64,000 nt of DNA from Aeromicrobium massiliense JC14 (GTDB lineage Bacteria; Actinomycetota; Actinomycetes; Propionibacteriales; Nocardioidaceae). Below the pieces are notes generated by a model. It worked only from the letters and a program-made list of their open reading frames with translations. It was not told the DNA's origin and made no database searches. Positions within the stretch are counted from its first letter, which is position 1. The number at the start of each line of letters is the position of its first letter. The DNA lies in contig NZ_HE978636.1 in the NCBI RefSeq assembly GCF_000312105.1, positions 816,841 to 880,840 of the forward strand, read 5' to 3'. This document shows positions 7,387 to 15,386 of the stretch, in pieces. Position numbers and translations under genes: made by a program.

Positions 7387-8874
7387 TCAGCTGGACAGGT
7401 CGCCGCCGTCGGAGTCCAGCGTGACCGTCGTCGTCTCGGTCTTGCCGTCGCGGACGTACGTGACCTTGACCTCGTCGCCGGGCTGGTAGCCGCGGATCGC
7501 CGCGACCAGCGCGTCGGAGCTGGCGACCGCGTTGCCGCCGACGGCCGTGATGACGTCGCCGACCTCGAGGCCGGCCTCGTCGCCGGCGCTGCCCTTCGTC
7601 ACCTCGCGCACCTGGGCGCCGACCGTGGTGATGCCGTCGGACTCGACCGCAGCCGTGACCGTGACGCCGATCCGGGCGTGCTCGACGGTCTTGCCCTCGA
7701 CGAGCTGCGCCGCGACGTTCTTGGCCAGGTCGATCGGGATCGCGAAGCCCAGGCCGATCGAGCCGGACTCGCCGCCCGAGCTCGTGCGGATGGCCGAGTT
7801 GATCGCGATGACGCGACCGTCGAGGTCGACGAGCGGGCCACCGGAGTTGCCCGGGTTGATCGCCGCGTCGGTCTGCACCGCCGGGAAGACGGTGCTGTTG
7901 GAGCCGCTCGCGTCGGCCGACGTCACGGGGCGGTTGAGCGCCGAGACGATGCCGGTGGTGACGGTGGACTCCAGGCCGTACGGCGAGCCGATGGCGACGA
8001 CGCCCTGACCGACGCGCAGGGCGGACGAGCTGCCCAGCGTGGCCGGGGTCAGGTCGGTCTTGCCCTCGGCCTTGATGACGGCCAGGTCGGTCTTCGGGTC
8101 GCGGCCCATGATCTCGGCCTTGGCCAGCGAGCCGTCGTTGAACGAGACGGTGATGCTGCCACCGTCGGCCGCGGACTCGACCACGTGGTTGTTGGTCAGG
8201 ATCTCGCCGTCGTTGCTGAGGATGACGCCGGTGCCCGTGCCGGAGGCGTCGCCGCCGCCGACGTTGATCTGGACGACCGACGGCATGACCGCCGCGGCGA
8301 CCTTCTCGACCGTGCCGGCCGGCAGGTCGGACGCCTCGGAGTCCTGCGACAGCGAGCTGACCGTCGGGCTGCTGCTGGAGGCGTCGTCGTTCGCCGAGTA
8401 CAGCGCGGCGCCGCCGAAGCCGGCCGCGGTGCCGATGAGCGCGGCGCCGACGAGACCGGCGACCAGCAGGCCGCCGCGACGGCGCTTGCCATGCGGCTCG
8501 GACGCGGCACCGGCGGCGGCCGGGGCGGGCTGCTGCGCGGTGTGGTCGCTGTACCGGTGGGTCCACGCGTCGTCGCCGGCCGGCGGGCCGGCGGGCGCGG
8601 CGGCGGCCGCCGGGGTGCTCCAGTCGGCGGGTGCCGCGGGCTGCGGCGTGGTCGGCTGCTGCGCGGTGGGCTGCTCGCCCGCCACCGGGGACGTGGGCTG
8701 CTCCGCGGTCACGTCGTGCTGCGCGGGGGCATCGGGCCCGGGTCGTTCGAAGCGGGTCGTGTCGGAGGGCGTCGCGGCGTCGGAGCCGGCGTCCAGGCGC
8801 GTCGTCGGCTCCTCGTCGCGCTGTCCCGGGGGGACGTACGGACGGCCGGCGTAAGGATCCTGCGGTTCGCTCAT
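7387..8874 (-). CDS. pepD: HtrA/DegP-type membrane serine protease with PDZ domain
   Basis: 495 residues. The first ~125 are Pro/Ala/Gln-rich, disordered and cytoplasmic. A membrane helix follows RRRGGLL (about 134-155). The trypsin-like domain has the catalytic triad in NNHVVES (His), TDLAVIK (Asp) and INPGNSGGPL (Ser). A single C-terminal PDZ domain covers about the last 95 residues. This architecture matches mycobacterial PepD, which degrades or senses misfolded proteins outside the membrane. It is downstream of mprA-mprB in the same orientation, as in mycobacteria, so it is the likely target and partner of that two-component system. A TCTCAG motif lies 23-28 bp upstream. Confidence 0.9.
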   Translation of the reverse strand: MSEPQDPYAGRPYVPPGQRDEEPTTRLDAGSDAATPSDTTRFERPGPDAPAQHDVTAEQPTSPVAGEQPTAQQPTTPQPAAPADWSTPAAAAAPAGPPAGDDAWTHRYSDHTAQQPAPAAAGAASEPHGKRRRGGLLVAGLVGAALIGTAAGFGGAALYSANDDASSSSPTVSSLSQDSEASDLPAGTVEKVAAAVMPSVVQINVGGGDASGTGTGVILSNDGEILTNNHVVESAADGGSITVSFNDGSLAKAEIMGRDPKTDLAVIKAEGKTDLTPATLGSSSALRVGQGVVAIGSPYGLESTVTTGIVSALNRPVTSADASGSNSTVFPAVQTDAAINPGNSGGPLVDLDGRVIAINSAIRTSSGGESGSIGLGFAIPIDLAKNVAAQLVEGKTVEHARIGVTVTAAVESDGITTVGAQVREVTKGSAGDEAGLEVGDVITAVGGNAVASSDALVAAIRGYQPGDEVKVTYVRDGKTETTTVTLDSDGGDLSS

Positions 8875-8896
8875 GCTCCGAGATTCTCCTGCCTCG

Positions 8897-8920
8897 CTGA
8901 GAGAAGACTGTGTCCAGTCT
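8897..8920. promoter_or_regulatory. pepD upstream region: CTGAGA motif and inverted repeat
   Basis: Between mprB and pepD (55 bp) lies AGACTG-tgtc-CAGTCT (8905-8920), a perfect inverted repeat. Next to it CTGAGA (8897-8902; TCTCAG on the coding strand) also occurs at the mprA promoter. Together they may form the response-regulator site controlling pepD, or the inverted repeat may be a weak terminator for mprAB. Confidence 0.5.
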
Positions 8921-8929
8921 GTACGTCGC

Positions 8930-10339
8930 TCAAGAAATCGGCGCGTCGGGTCCGGGCGACCATCCGGGCAGCCGCACGGTCAGCACGGCGCCGCGTCCCG
9001 GGCTCGAGTCGGCGGTGACCGAGCCACCGTGGCGGGCCACCGCCTGGGCGACGATCGACAGGCCCAGGCCGGAGCCGGGCTGCGTCCGCGCCTCGCTGGA
9101 GCGGTAGAAGCGCTCGAAGACGTGCGGCAGGTCCTGCGGCGGGATGCCCGGACCCTCGTCGGTGACGGTGAGCCGGCCGTCGGCGAGCCGGACGGTCACG
9201 GTGCCGCCCTCCGGGCTCCACTTGGCGGCGTTGTCGAGCAGGTTGATGACGGCCCGCTCGAGGATGAACGGCTCGCCGAAGAACATCCACGGCTGCAGCC
9301 GGACGTCGAAGGTCAGCCCGGGCGCGCGGCGGCGGACCCGGTCGACCGCCGCCTCGACGACGGTGGCGAAGTCGGCGGCCTCGGGGCTGCGGCGCAGCGG
9401 CTCGTCGCGCGCCAGCTCGACCAGGTCACCGACCAGGGTGGTCAGCTCGGCCAGCTGGCCGTGGACGTCGTCCATGACCTCGCGACGCTGCTCGGGCGAG
9501 AGCGGACGGTCGCTGGCGAAGGCCTGCTCCATGAGCTCGATGTTGGTGCGCAGGCTGGTGAGCGGGGTGCGCAGCTCGTGGCCGGCGTCCGCGACCAGCT
9601 GGCGCTGGCGCTGCTGGGACGCGTCGAGCGCGGCGAGCATCGCGTTGAACGACGAGCCCAGGCGGGCGAGCTCGTCGTGGCCGTGGACCTCGACCGGGGT
9701 CAGCTGCTGGGTGCGGGCGACCCGCTCGGTGGCGGACGTCAGCCGGCGCACCGGCCGCAGACCGGTGGAGGCGACGAGCCAGCCGGCGAGTGCGGCGACG
9801 AGGATGCCGGCGCCGCTGGTCGCCCACAGGATGATGTTCATCCGGCGCAGGCTCTGGTAGATCGACTCGGCCGACTGGGCGAGCACCAGCGCCTTGCCGG
9901 AGCCGGCGTTCACCGCGACGACCCGGTAGTGGGTGCCGTTGATGCGGGCCGTGCGGGTGGAGTGCTCGCTGCGACCCAGCGCCACCTCACGCTCCACGCT
10001 GGAGACGTACTGCATCGCGGCGAGGTCGTCGAGCGCCTCGGTCTTGAACAGCGTCCCGCCGTAGATGACGCCGACCTGCACGCCGCCCAGCGAGAGCGCC
10101 TCGGGCTGGTAGCCGCGGATGATGTCCTCGGTCGTGTGGTTCTCGACGGCGTTCTCGGCGCGCTGCAGCAGCGCGTCGTCCAGGGAGTGCACGAGCTCGT
10201 CGCGCAGCACGAAGTAGACCGACGCGTTGATCGTGGCCAGCACGAAGCCCACGGTGGCCGCGGTGAGCACGAGGATGCGCGTGGCCAGCGAGAGCCGGCT
10301 GGTGACGGCGCTCAGCGCGCGGTGGACCGGGTTGGTCAC
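8930..10339 (-). CDS. mprB: Sensor histidine kinase, MprB-like
   Basis: 469 residues. Two membrane helices (about 18-40 and 165-187) flank an extracytoplasmic sensor of about 125 residues, followed by HAMP. The HisKA H-box is [11 protein letters not shown]. The HATPase_c domain has an N-box [12 protein letters not shown]1 DEGPGIP, an FERFY F-box and G2 [11 protein letters not shown] 10339 overlaps the mprA stop by 4 bp, so translation is coupled. In mycobacteria MprB senses envelope stress and phosphorylates MprA; the same gene order with a PepD protease supports that role here. Confidence 0.88.
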   Translation of the reverse strand: MTNPVHRALSAVTSRLSLATRILVLTAATVGFVLATINASVYFVLRDELVHSLDDALLQRAENAVENHTTEDIIRGYQPEALSLGGVQVGVIYGGTLFKTEALDDLAAMQYVSSVEREVALGRSEHSTRTARINGTHYRVVAVNAGSGKALVLAQSAESIYQSLRRMNIILWATSGAGILVAALAGWLVASTGLRPVRRLTSATERVARTQQLTPVEVHGHDELARLGSSFNAMLAALDASQQRQRQLVADAGHELRTPLTSLRTNIELMEQAFASDRPLSPEQRREVMDDVHGQLAELTTLVGDLVELARDEPLRRSPEAADFATVVEAAVDRVRRRAPGLTFDVRLQPWMFFGEPFILERAVINLLDNAAKWSPEGGTVTVRLADGRLTVTDEGPGIPPQDLPHVFERFYRSSEARTQPGSGLGLSIVAQAVARHGGSVTADSSPGRGAVLTVRLPGWSPGPDAPIS

Positions 10340-11034
10340 GGCGCGCCCGGCGGCTCGCGCAGCACGTACCCGACGCCGCGGACGGTGTGCAGCAGCCGGG
10401 GCTCGCCCTCGGCCTCGAGCTTGCGCCGGACGTAGCCGACGTAGACCTCGAGCGAGTTGGCGGTGGTGGGGAAGTCGAAGCCCCACACTTCCTCGAGGAT
10501 GAAGCTGCGCTCCAGCACCCGCCGCGGACGGCGCAGGAACAGCTCCAGCAGGTCGTGCTCGGTGCGGGTCAGGACGATCTCGCGGTCGCCGCGGAAGACC
10601 TCGCGGGTGACCGGGTCCATGCGCAGGTCGGCGAACACGAGCGGGGCCTCGTCGGGCTCGGACGCGGCGGCGCTCGCGGCCCGGCGCAGCAGCGCGCGGA
10701 CCCGGGCCAGCAGCTCCTCGAGCGCGAACGGCTTGGCCAGGTAGTCGTCGGCGCCGGCGTCCAGGCCGTCGACGCGGTCGTCGACGGCGTCGCGCGCGGT
10801 GAGCACGAGGATGGGCACGTCGTTGCCGGCGCCGCGCAGCGCGCGGGTGGTCTCCAGGCCGTCCAGCCGGGGCATCATCACGTCCATGACGATGGCGTCG
10901 GGGTCGACCTGGGAGACGCGGGCGAGGGCCTCGGCGCCGTCGGACGCGGTCTCGACGGAGTAGCCGTTGAACTCCAGAGAGCGCCGCAGCGAGTCACGCA
11001 CGGCGCGGTCGTCGTCCACCACGAGGATGCGCAT
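10336..11034 (-). CDS. mprA: OmpR-family response regulator, MprA-like
   Basis: 232 residues: receiver domain with the acidic pocket at Asp7-9, phospho-acceptor Asp51 in VMDVMMP and the conserved Lys in DDYLAKPF, then a winged-helix DNA-binding domain ending [13 protein letters not shown]...[17 protein letters not shown] 11034 has no Shine-Dalgarno but CACACT ends 6 nt upstream, consistent with a leaderless start. It is the first gene of mprA-mprB-pepD and probably autoregulated. Confidence 0.9.
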   Translation of the reverse strand: MRILVVDDDRAVRDSLRRSLEFNGYSVETASDGAEALARVSQVDPDAIVMDVMMPRLDGLETTRALRGAGNDVPILVLTARDAVDDRVDGLDAGADDYLAKPFALEELLARVRALLRRAASAAASEPDEAPLVFADLRMDPVTREVFRGDREIVLTRTEHDLLELFLRRPRRVLERSFILEEVWGFDFPTTANSLEVYVGYVRRKLEAEGEPRLLHTVRGVGYVLREPPGAP

Positions 11035-11056
11035 GGCCCCAGTGTGCCGGGCCGGT

Positions 11057-11072
11057 CTGAGACGAGACTGAG
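11057..11072 (-). promoter_or_regulatory. Candidate MprA site: two CTCAG repeats 11 bp apart
   Basis: On the mprA strand two CTCAG elements (11068-11072 and 11057-11061) lie one helical turn apart, 23-38 bp before the start codon. One further TCTCAG occurs upstream of pepD. OmpR-type regulators bind direct repeats of this spacing. The assignment to MprA is inference. Confidence 0.5.
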
Positions 11073-11082
11073 CGTCCACGCG

Positions 11083-11946
11083 TCACCGGCCCAGCAGCGC
11101 GCGGGCGGCCGCGGCGGCCCGGGCGCCGTAGGAGCCGCCGAACAGCACGGCGTGCACGAGCAGCGGGTGCAGCTGGTGCAGGCCGACCCGTCGCTGCCAT
11201 CCGTCGGCGAGCGGGAACGCCTCGTCGTAGGCCGCCAGGACGTGCGGCAGGTTCGGCACCCCGAACAGCGCGAGCATCGCCAGGTCGGTCTCGCGGTGGC
11301 CGCCGTGCGCGGCCGGGTCGATCAGCCAGGCGGTGTCGGTGCTCCACACGACGTTGCCCGCCCACAGGTCGCCGTGCAGCCGGGCGGGCGGCTCGGCCGG
11401 GCCGGCCAGGTCGTCGATCCGGTCGAGGGCGGCCTGGACGTGGGCCGCCTCCTCGGGCGTGACGGCGGCCCGGTCGACGGCCAGGCGCAGGTAGGGCTGC
11501 ACGCGCCGGGCGGCGTAGAACTCCGCCCACGTCGCGAGCGGGCGGTTGGGCAGGGGCGCGAGGCCGACGTATCCGTCGCGCTCGGCGCCGAAGACGTCGG
11601 CGCCGGCGCGGTGGGTGACGGCCAGGACGCGGCCGAAGGCCTCGGCGGCCTCGACGCTGGGCCGGGCCGGCTCGACCCAGTCCAGGACGAGGCAGTCGTC
11701 GGTGACGGCGAGCACCTCGGGGACGGGCGCGCCGCCGGCCTCGCGCAGCCAGCGCAGGCCGTGCGCCTCGGCGGCGAAGAAGCCCGCGGGCGGGTGCGGC
11801 CGGGTCTTGAGCACGACGCTGCGTCCGCTGGTCAGCCGCAGCCGGGTGGTGGTGCAGATGCTGCCGCCGGCCACGGGGGACGTGGACACGACGGGCTGGC
11901 CGAGGAGCGACTCCGCCCTCGCCGCGGTCGCCGCGTGTCGTGCCAT
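11083..11946 (-). CDS. Fructosamine kinase family protein, 287 aa
   Basis: Protein-kinase-like fold of the FN3K/aminoglycoside-phosphotransferase type. VVLKTRPHP holds the ATP-binding Lys, RLHGDLWAGNVVW the catalytic Asp and Asn, and WLIDPAAHGGHRETDLAML the metal-binding Asp. Bacterial FN3K homologues phosphorylate sugar-modified amines so that glycation can be reversed. TAGCGT (11954-11959) ends 7 nt before the ATG, so the gene is probably leaderless. Confidence 0.85.
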   Translation of the reverse strand: MARHAATAARAESLLGQPVVSTSPVAGGSICTTTRLRLTSGRSVVLKTRPHPPAGFFAAEAHGLRWLREAGGAPVPEVLAVTDDCLVLDWVEPARPSVEAAEAFGRVLAVTHRAGADVFGAERDGYVGLAPLPNRPLATWAEFYAARRVQPYLRLAVDRAAVTPEEAAHVQAALDRIDDLAGPAEPPARLHGDLWAGNVVWSTDTAWLIDPAAHGGHRETDLAMLALFGVPNLPHVLAAYDEAFPLADGWQRRVGLHQLHPLLVHAVLFGGSYGARAAAAARALLGR

Positions 11947-12012
11947 GGGGACGACGCTACCCGCCCGGCTCCAGCGGCGCGGTCGAAGCGGTGCCGGCCC
12001 CGTGCTGCTCGG

Positions 12013-12390
12013 TCAGCTGCCGCGCAGGCGGTCGATCTGGCGCCGCTCGCGCTTGGTCGGACGTCCGGCGCCCCGGTCGCGGCGGGGCATGGCCAGCCGC
12101 TCCTCGCGCGGCGGCGGGGGCGGGGAGTGGTCGGTGTAGCACTCGGCCGCCACGGCGGCGCCGACCCGCTTCGTGAGCAGCCGTTGCACCACGACGACGC
12201 GCTCCCCGCCGGGCGTGGTGGCGGTGACGCGGTCGCCGACGTGCACGGGCTGGGACGGCTTGGCCCGCTTGCCGTTGACGTGCACGTGCCCGCCCTTGCA
12301 GGCGGTGGTGGCGGCCGACCGGCTCGCGAACAGCCGCACCGACCACACCCACGCGTCGGTGCGGACGCTGCTGGGCTCGGGGGCGGTCAT
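12013..12390 (-). CDS. S4-domain RNA-binding protein, HslR/Hsp15-like
   Basis: 125 residues. An S4 domain spans about residues 10-70 (RTDAWVWSVRLFASRSAATTACKGGHVHVNGKRAK-type pattern with KPSQPVHVGD). A basic, Pro-rich tail PTKRERRQIDRLRGS follows. Hsp15 homologues bind stalled 50S subunits carrying peptidyl-tRNA. ATG 12390 overlaps the stop of the tyrosine phosphatase by 4 bp, so it is the last gene of a three-gene operon. Confidence 0.82.
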   Translation of the reverse strand: MTAPEPSSVRTDAWVWSVRLFASRSAATTACKGGHVHVNGKRAKPSQPVHVGDRVTATTPGGERVVVVQRLLTKRVGAAVAAECYTDHSPPPPPREERLAMPRRDRGAGRPTKRERRQIDRLRGS

Positions 12391-12905
12391 GCCCCCAGCG
12401 TCGCGCGCACCCGGTCCACCAGCACGTCCGCCGTGCGCTCGACCATGGCCAGCACGACCTCGAAGCCCTCGCCGTCGCCGAAGTACGGGTCGGGCACCTC
12501 GGCGTCCTCGTCGGCGGCCTCGGGGTCGAAGGCGCGGAACATCATGAGCCGTCCCGCGGCGTCCACGGTGGGCGTGAGGTCGTGCATGTCGGCGCGGTTG
12601 GTCTGGTCCATCGCCAGCAGCAGGTCGTTCTCGGCGTACCAGTCGGTGCTGAACTGCCGGGCGAGGTGCTTGCTGGGGTCGTAGCCGTGGGCGCTGAGCG
12701 TCGCGGCCGCGCGCTCGTCCATCGGCTGGCCGGTGTGCCACCCGCCCGTGCCGGACGAGGTGACGGTCACCCGGTCGGCCAGCCCCGCCTCCTCGAGCCG
12801 GTGCTCAAGGACGACGTGGGCCATCGGCGACCGGCAGATGTTGCCCAGGCAGACGACGGCCAGGCGGTAGCGGCCGTCCTGCTCCGGGGGCGGGAGCGCG
12901 GTCAC
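12387..12905 (-). CDS. Low-molecular-weight protein tyrosine phosphatase
   Basis: 172 residues. The P-loop CLGNICRS has nucleophile Cys19 and Arg25, and the general acid Asp lies in VPDPYFGDG. The size and the N-terminal position of the P-loop are usual for the family. It removes phosphate from Tyr residues of protein substrates, which are unknown here. The GTG start lies 1 nt after the holin-like stop and the end overlaps the S4 gene by 4 bp. Confidence 0.88.
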   Translation of the reverse strand: MTALPPPEQDGRYRLAVVCLGNICRSPMAHVVLEHRLEEAGLADRVTVTSSGTGGWHTGQPMDERAAATLSAHGYDPSKHLARQFSTDWYAENDLLLAMDQTNRADMHDLTPTVDAAGRLMMFRAFDPEAADEDAEVPDPYFGDGEGFEVVLAMVERTADVLVDRVRATLGA

Positions 12906-12906
12906 G

Positions 12907-13284
12907 TCAGTCGATGATCGCGCTGACGACCGCGTTCACGATCGAGATGACGATCGACGCGAGGATGGCCCAACCGAAGCCGTCGACGGAGAAGCTGAGG
13001 TCGAGCTGGCCGGCGATCCACTCGGTCAGCAGGAGCAGCAGCGCGTTGATGATCAGCAGCGCCAGGCCCAGCGTGAGGATGATGAACGGCAGCGACAGCA
13101 CGTTCAGCACGGGCTTGACGTAGACGTTGATCAGCGCGAACACCGCGGACACGACGGCCAGCGTCAGCCACAGCGTCGACGACTCGGCGCCGCCCTCGGC
13201 GATGTTCATGTGGTCGCCGAGGAGCCAGGCTGCGACGGCGAGCGAGACGGCGCTGGAGATCCAGGTCACGAGCAGAGCAGGCAT
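12907..13284 (-). CDS. Phage holin family 4-2 type membrane protein (YvlD/DUF360-like), 125 aa
   Basis: Four hydrophobic helices, with the family pattern INVYVKPVLNVLSLPFIILTLGL in the middle and a short C-terminal helix. Despite the name these are conserved chromosomal membrane proteins, not phage genes. CACAAT (13291-13296) ends 6 nt before the ATG. It is the first gene of an operon with the tyrosine phosphatase and S4 gene. Confidence 0.82.
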   Translation of the reverse strand: MPALLVTWISSAVSLAVAAWLLGDHMNIAEGGAESSTLWLTLAVVSAVFALINVYVKPVLNVLSLPFIILTLGLALLIINALLLLLTEWIAGQLDLSFSVDGFGWAILASIVISIVNAVVSAIID

Positions 13285-13288
13285 GGCC

Positions 13289-14233
13289 TCATTGTGGCGT
13301 GGGCAGATCGGCGGGCGCAGATCGGCGCGCCGACTGCGCCAGCACGATGCCGGCCATGACGACGCCGACGCCGACGAGCTGCACGCCGCTCAGCGACTCG
13401 GCGAACCAGGCCCACCCGAGCAGCACGGCGAGCACCGGCTCGAGCGTGGCGACCATGGTCACCTGCGTCGCGGGCAGGTGCTGCAGGGCGACGAGCTGCA
13501 GGAAGAACGGGGTGACGGTGCCCAGCACGATCACCCACACGAGCGGCAGCCAGAGCGGGACGCTGAGGTGGTCGAGCCGCTCGAGGGCGGACACGTCGCG
13601 GGTCAGGTCGCCCAGGCGCCAGCTCGGGCTGACCAGGTTCATCAGCACCGCGGCCATGACGAACGACCAGAGGATGACGTGCAGCGGGTCCTGGGTACCG
13701 ACGTTGTGCTCGCCGAGCAGGAAGTAGGTGGCGAAGCTGACCGCCGCGAGCAGGCCCATGATGACGCCGAGGCCGTCCAGCCGCAGGTCGCCCCACACCT
13801 GCGCGACCAGGGCCAGGCCGCCGACCGCGCAGGCCACCGCGCCCCACATGCGGCGGTGGACGTCCTCGCGCCGCACGACCCGCACCCACAGCACGACGAG
13901 CACGGGGGCGAGGTACTCCAGCAGCAAGGCCACGCCGAGCGGGAGCCGGTTGATCGCGACGTTGTAGGTGAGCTGCAGCGCGGCCACGCCGACCAGGCCG
14001 AGCCCGGCGATGAGCAGCAACGAGCGTCCACGCGGCGGGCGCAGCACCGCCGGCCGCCACAGCGCCGCCAGCAGGGCCAGGACGATCGCGGCACCGGTGA
14101 TGCGCGCGGACGTGAACGGCAGCGGGTCGATGCCCCCGCGCATCGCGATGCGGGAGATGCCGCCGTTGAGGCCGAAGAGCACGGCACCGGCGAGCACGAG
14201 CACGTAGCCCCGGCGGGCGGTGGCGGCGGTCAC
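13289..14233 (-). CDS. EamA-family transporter, 314 aa
   Basis: Ten predicted helices in two EamA repeats; first repeat from GYVLVLAGAVLFGLNGG, second from LGVIMGLLAAVSFATYF. Likely a metabolite exporter of unknown substrate. GTG 14233 is inferred: CATGAT ends 6 nt upstream and the longer frame runs through the divergent aminotransferase gene. Its promoter region is shared with that gene (33 bp between starts). Confidence 0.83.
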   Translation of the reverse strand: MTAATARRGYVLVLAGAVLFGLNGGISRIAMRGGIDPLPFTSARITGAAIVLALLAALWRPAVLRPPRGRSLLLIAGLGLVGVAALQLTYNVAINRLPLGVALLLEYLAPVLVVLWVRVVRREDVHRRMWGAVACAVGGLALVAQVWGDLRLDGLGVIMGLLAAVSFATYFLLGEHNVGTQDPLHVILWSFVMAAVLMNLVSPSWRLGDLTRDVSALERLDHLSVPLWLPLVWVIVLGTVTPFFLQLVALQHLPATQVTMVATLEPVLAVLLGWAWFAESLSGVQLVGVGVVMAGIVLAQSARRSAPADLPTPQ

Positions 14234-14266
14234 GGGCCGATCATGCCAGCCCACTACCCTGCCCCC

Positions 14267-15322
14267 ATGGCCACGCCGACCTCGCGAGACGTCCTCGCCT
14301 CGATGCCCGTCTACAAGCCCGGCCGTGTCGCGCTCGACGAGGCGCACAAGCTGTCCAGCAACGAGCTGCCGTACCCGCCGCTGCCGAGCGTCCTGGAGCG
14401 TCTCGCCGGCGAGCTGGGCCGCATCAACCGCTACCCGGACGCCGGCAACACGGCCCTGGTCGAGCGGCTGTCGCAGGCGCTCGGGCAGCCGGCGGAGTCG
14501 TTCGCGGCGAGCACCGGCTCGGTCGCCGTCCTGTACTCGCTGCTGAGCGCGTACTGCTCGCCCGGCGACGAGGTCGTCTACGCGTGGCGCTCGTTCGAGG
14601 CCTACCCGATCGCCGTCGGCCTGGCCGGCGCGCGCTCGGTCGGCGTCCCGCTCACCGCGGACGGCCGGCACGACCTGGACGCCATGGCCGCGGCGGTGAC
14701 CGACCGCACGAAGGTCGTCATGGTCTGCACGCCCAACAACCCGACCGGGCCGGTCGTCGAGCACGACGCGCTGGTGCGGTTCGTGGACGCGCTGCCGCCG
14801 CAGGTGCTCGTCGTCGTCGACGAGGCGTACGTCGAGTTCGTGCGCGACCCCGCGGCCGCGCGCGGCCTGGACGTGCTCGAGGGGCGCCCGAACGTCGTCG
14901 TCCTGCGGACGTTCTCCAAGGCGTACGGCCTGGCCGGCCTGCGGGTCGGCTACGCCGTGGCGCACCCGCTCGTGGCCCAGGAGATCCGCAAGGTGGTCGC
15001 GCCGTTCAGCGTGTCCGGGGTGGCCCAGGCCGCCGCGATCGCCTCGCTGGACGCGGCCGACGAGCTGGCCGCGCGCGTCGACGCGGTGGTCGCCGAGCGC
15101 ACCCGCCTGCGCGACGCGCTGCTCGAGGCCGGCTTCGAGGTGCCGGAGGCGCAGGGCAACTTCGTCTGGCTGCCGCTCGGTGACGACGCCCTGGACTTCG
15201 CCGAGGCGGTCGCGCCGGTCAGCGTCCGGCCGTTCGCCGGCGACGGCGTGCGGGTCAGCGTGGGCCTGCCCGAGGCCGACGACCACTTCCTCGGCCTGGC
15301 GAAGGCCTGGCGCGAGCGCTGA
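14267..15322 (+). CDS. pat: Aminotransferase, HisC/aromatic (Pat) type
   Basis: 351 residues; class I/II PLP enzyme. The PLP Lys is in TFSKAYGLAGLRVGY. The PNNPTGPV loop, the VDEAYVEF Asp and the C-terminal VSVGLPEADDHF Arg region are present. The opening segment KLSSNELPYPPLPSV and the sequence throughout are closer, from memory, to the actinobacterial Pat (phenylalanine aminotransferase) group than to HisC in the his operon. No his genes are adjacent. TACCCT (14255-14260) ends 6 nt before the ATG, so the mRNA is probably leaderless. Confidence 0.8.
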   Translation: MATPTSRDVLASMPVYKPGRVALDEAHKLSSNELPYPPLPSVLERLAGELGRINRYPDAGNTALVERLSQALGQPAESFAASTGSVAVLYSLLSAYCSPGDEVVYAWRSFEAYPIAVGLAGARSVGVPLTADGRHDLDAMAAAVTDRTKVVMVCTPNNPTGPVVEHDALVRFVDALPPQVLVVVDEAYVEFVRDPAAARGLDVLEGRPNVVVLRTFSKAYGLAGLRVGYAVAHPLVAQEIRKVVAPFSVSGVAQAAAIASLDAADELAARVDAVVAERTRLRDALLEAGFEVPEAQGNFVWLPLGDDALDFAEAVAPVSVRPFAGDGVRVSVGLPEADDHFLGLAKAWRER

Positions 15323-15339
15323 GACCGCGCCGGCACGCA

Positions 15340-15373
15340 CGAGGGGGAGGGACCGGGCGGTCCCTCCCCCTCG
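15340..15373. terminator. 15-bp perfect hairpin between pat and the secreted hydrolase
   Basis: Arms 15340-15354 and 15359-15373 (CGAGGGGGAGGGACC and its complement) with loop GGGC. It serves both convergent genes; there is no T-tract. Confidence 0.85.
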
Positions 15374-15386
15374 CGTCCTGCTCAGG

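Noticed and set aside
12907..13284. Prophage remnant suggested by the holin-like gene
   Set aside because: This holin-family protein is a conserved chromosomal membrane protein; no integrase, structural phage gene or attachment site is near it.
13289..15340. A 683-residue minus-strand frame spanning the aminotransferase gene
   Set aside because: Its first half is antisense to a clear aminotransferase and has low-complexity Arg/Gly/Asp composition; only the part after 14233 matches a real EamA protein.
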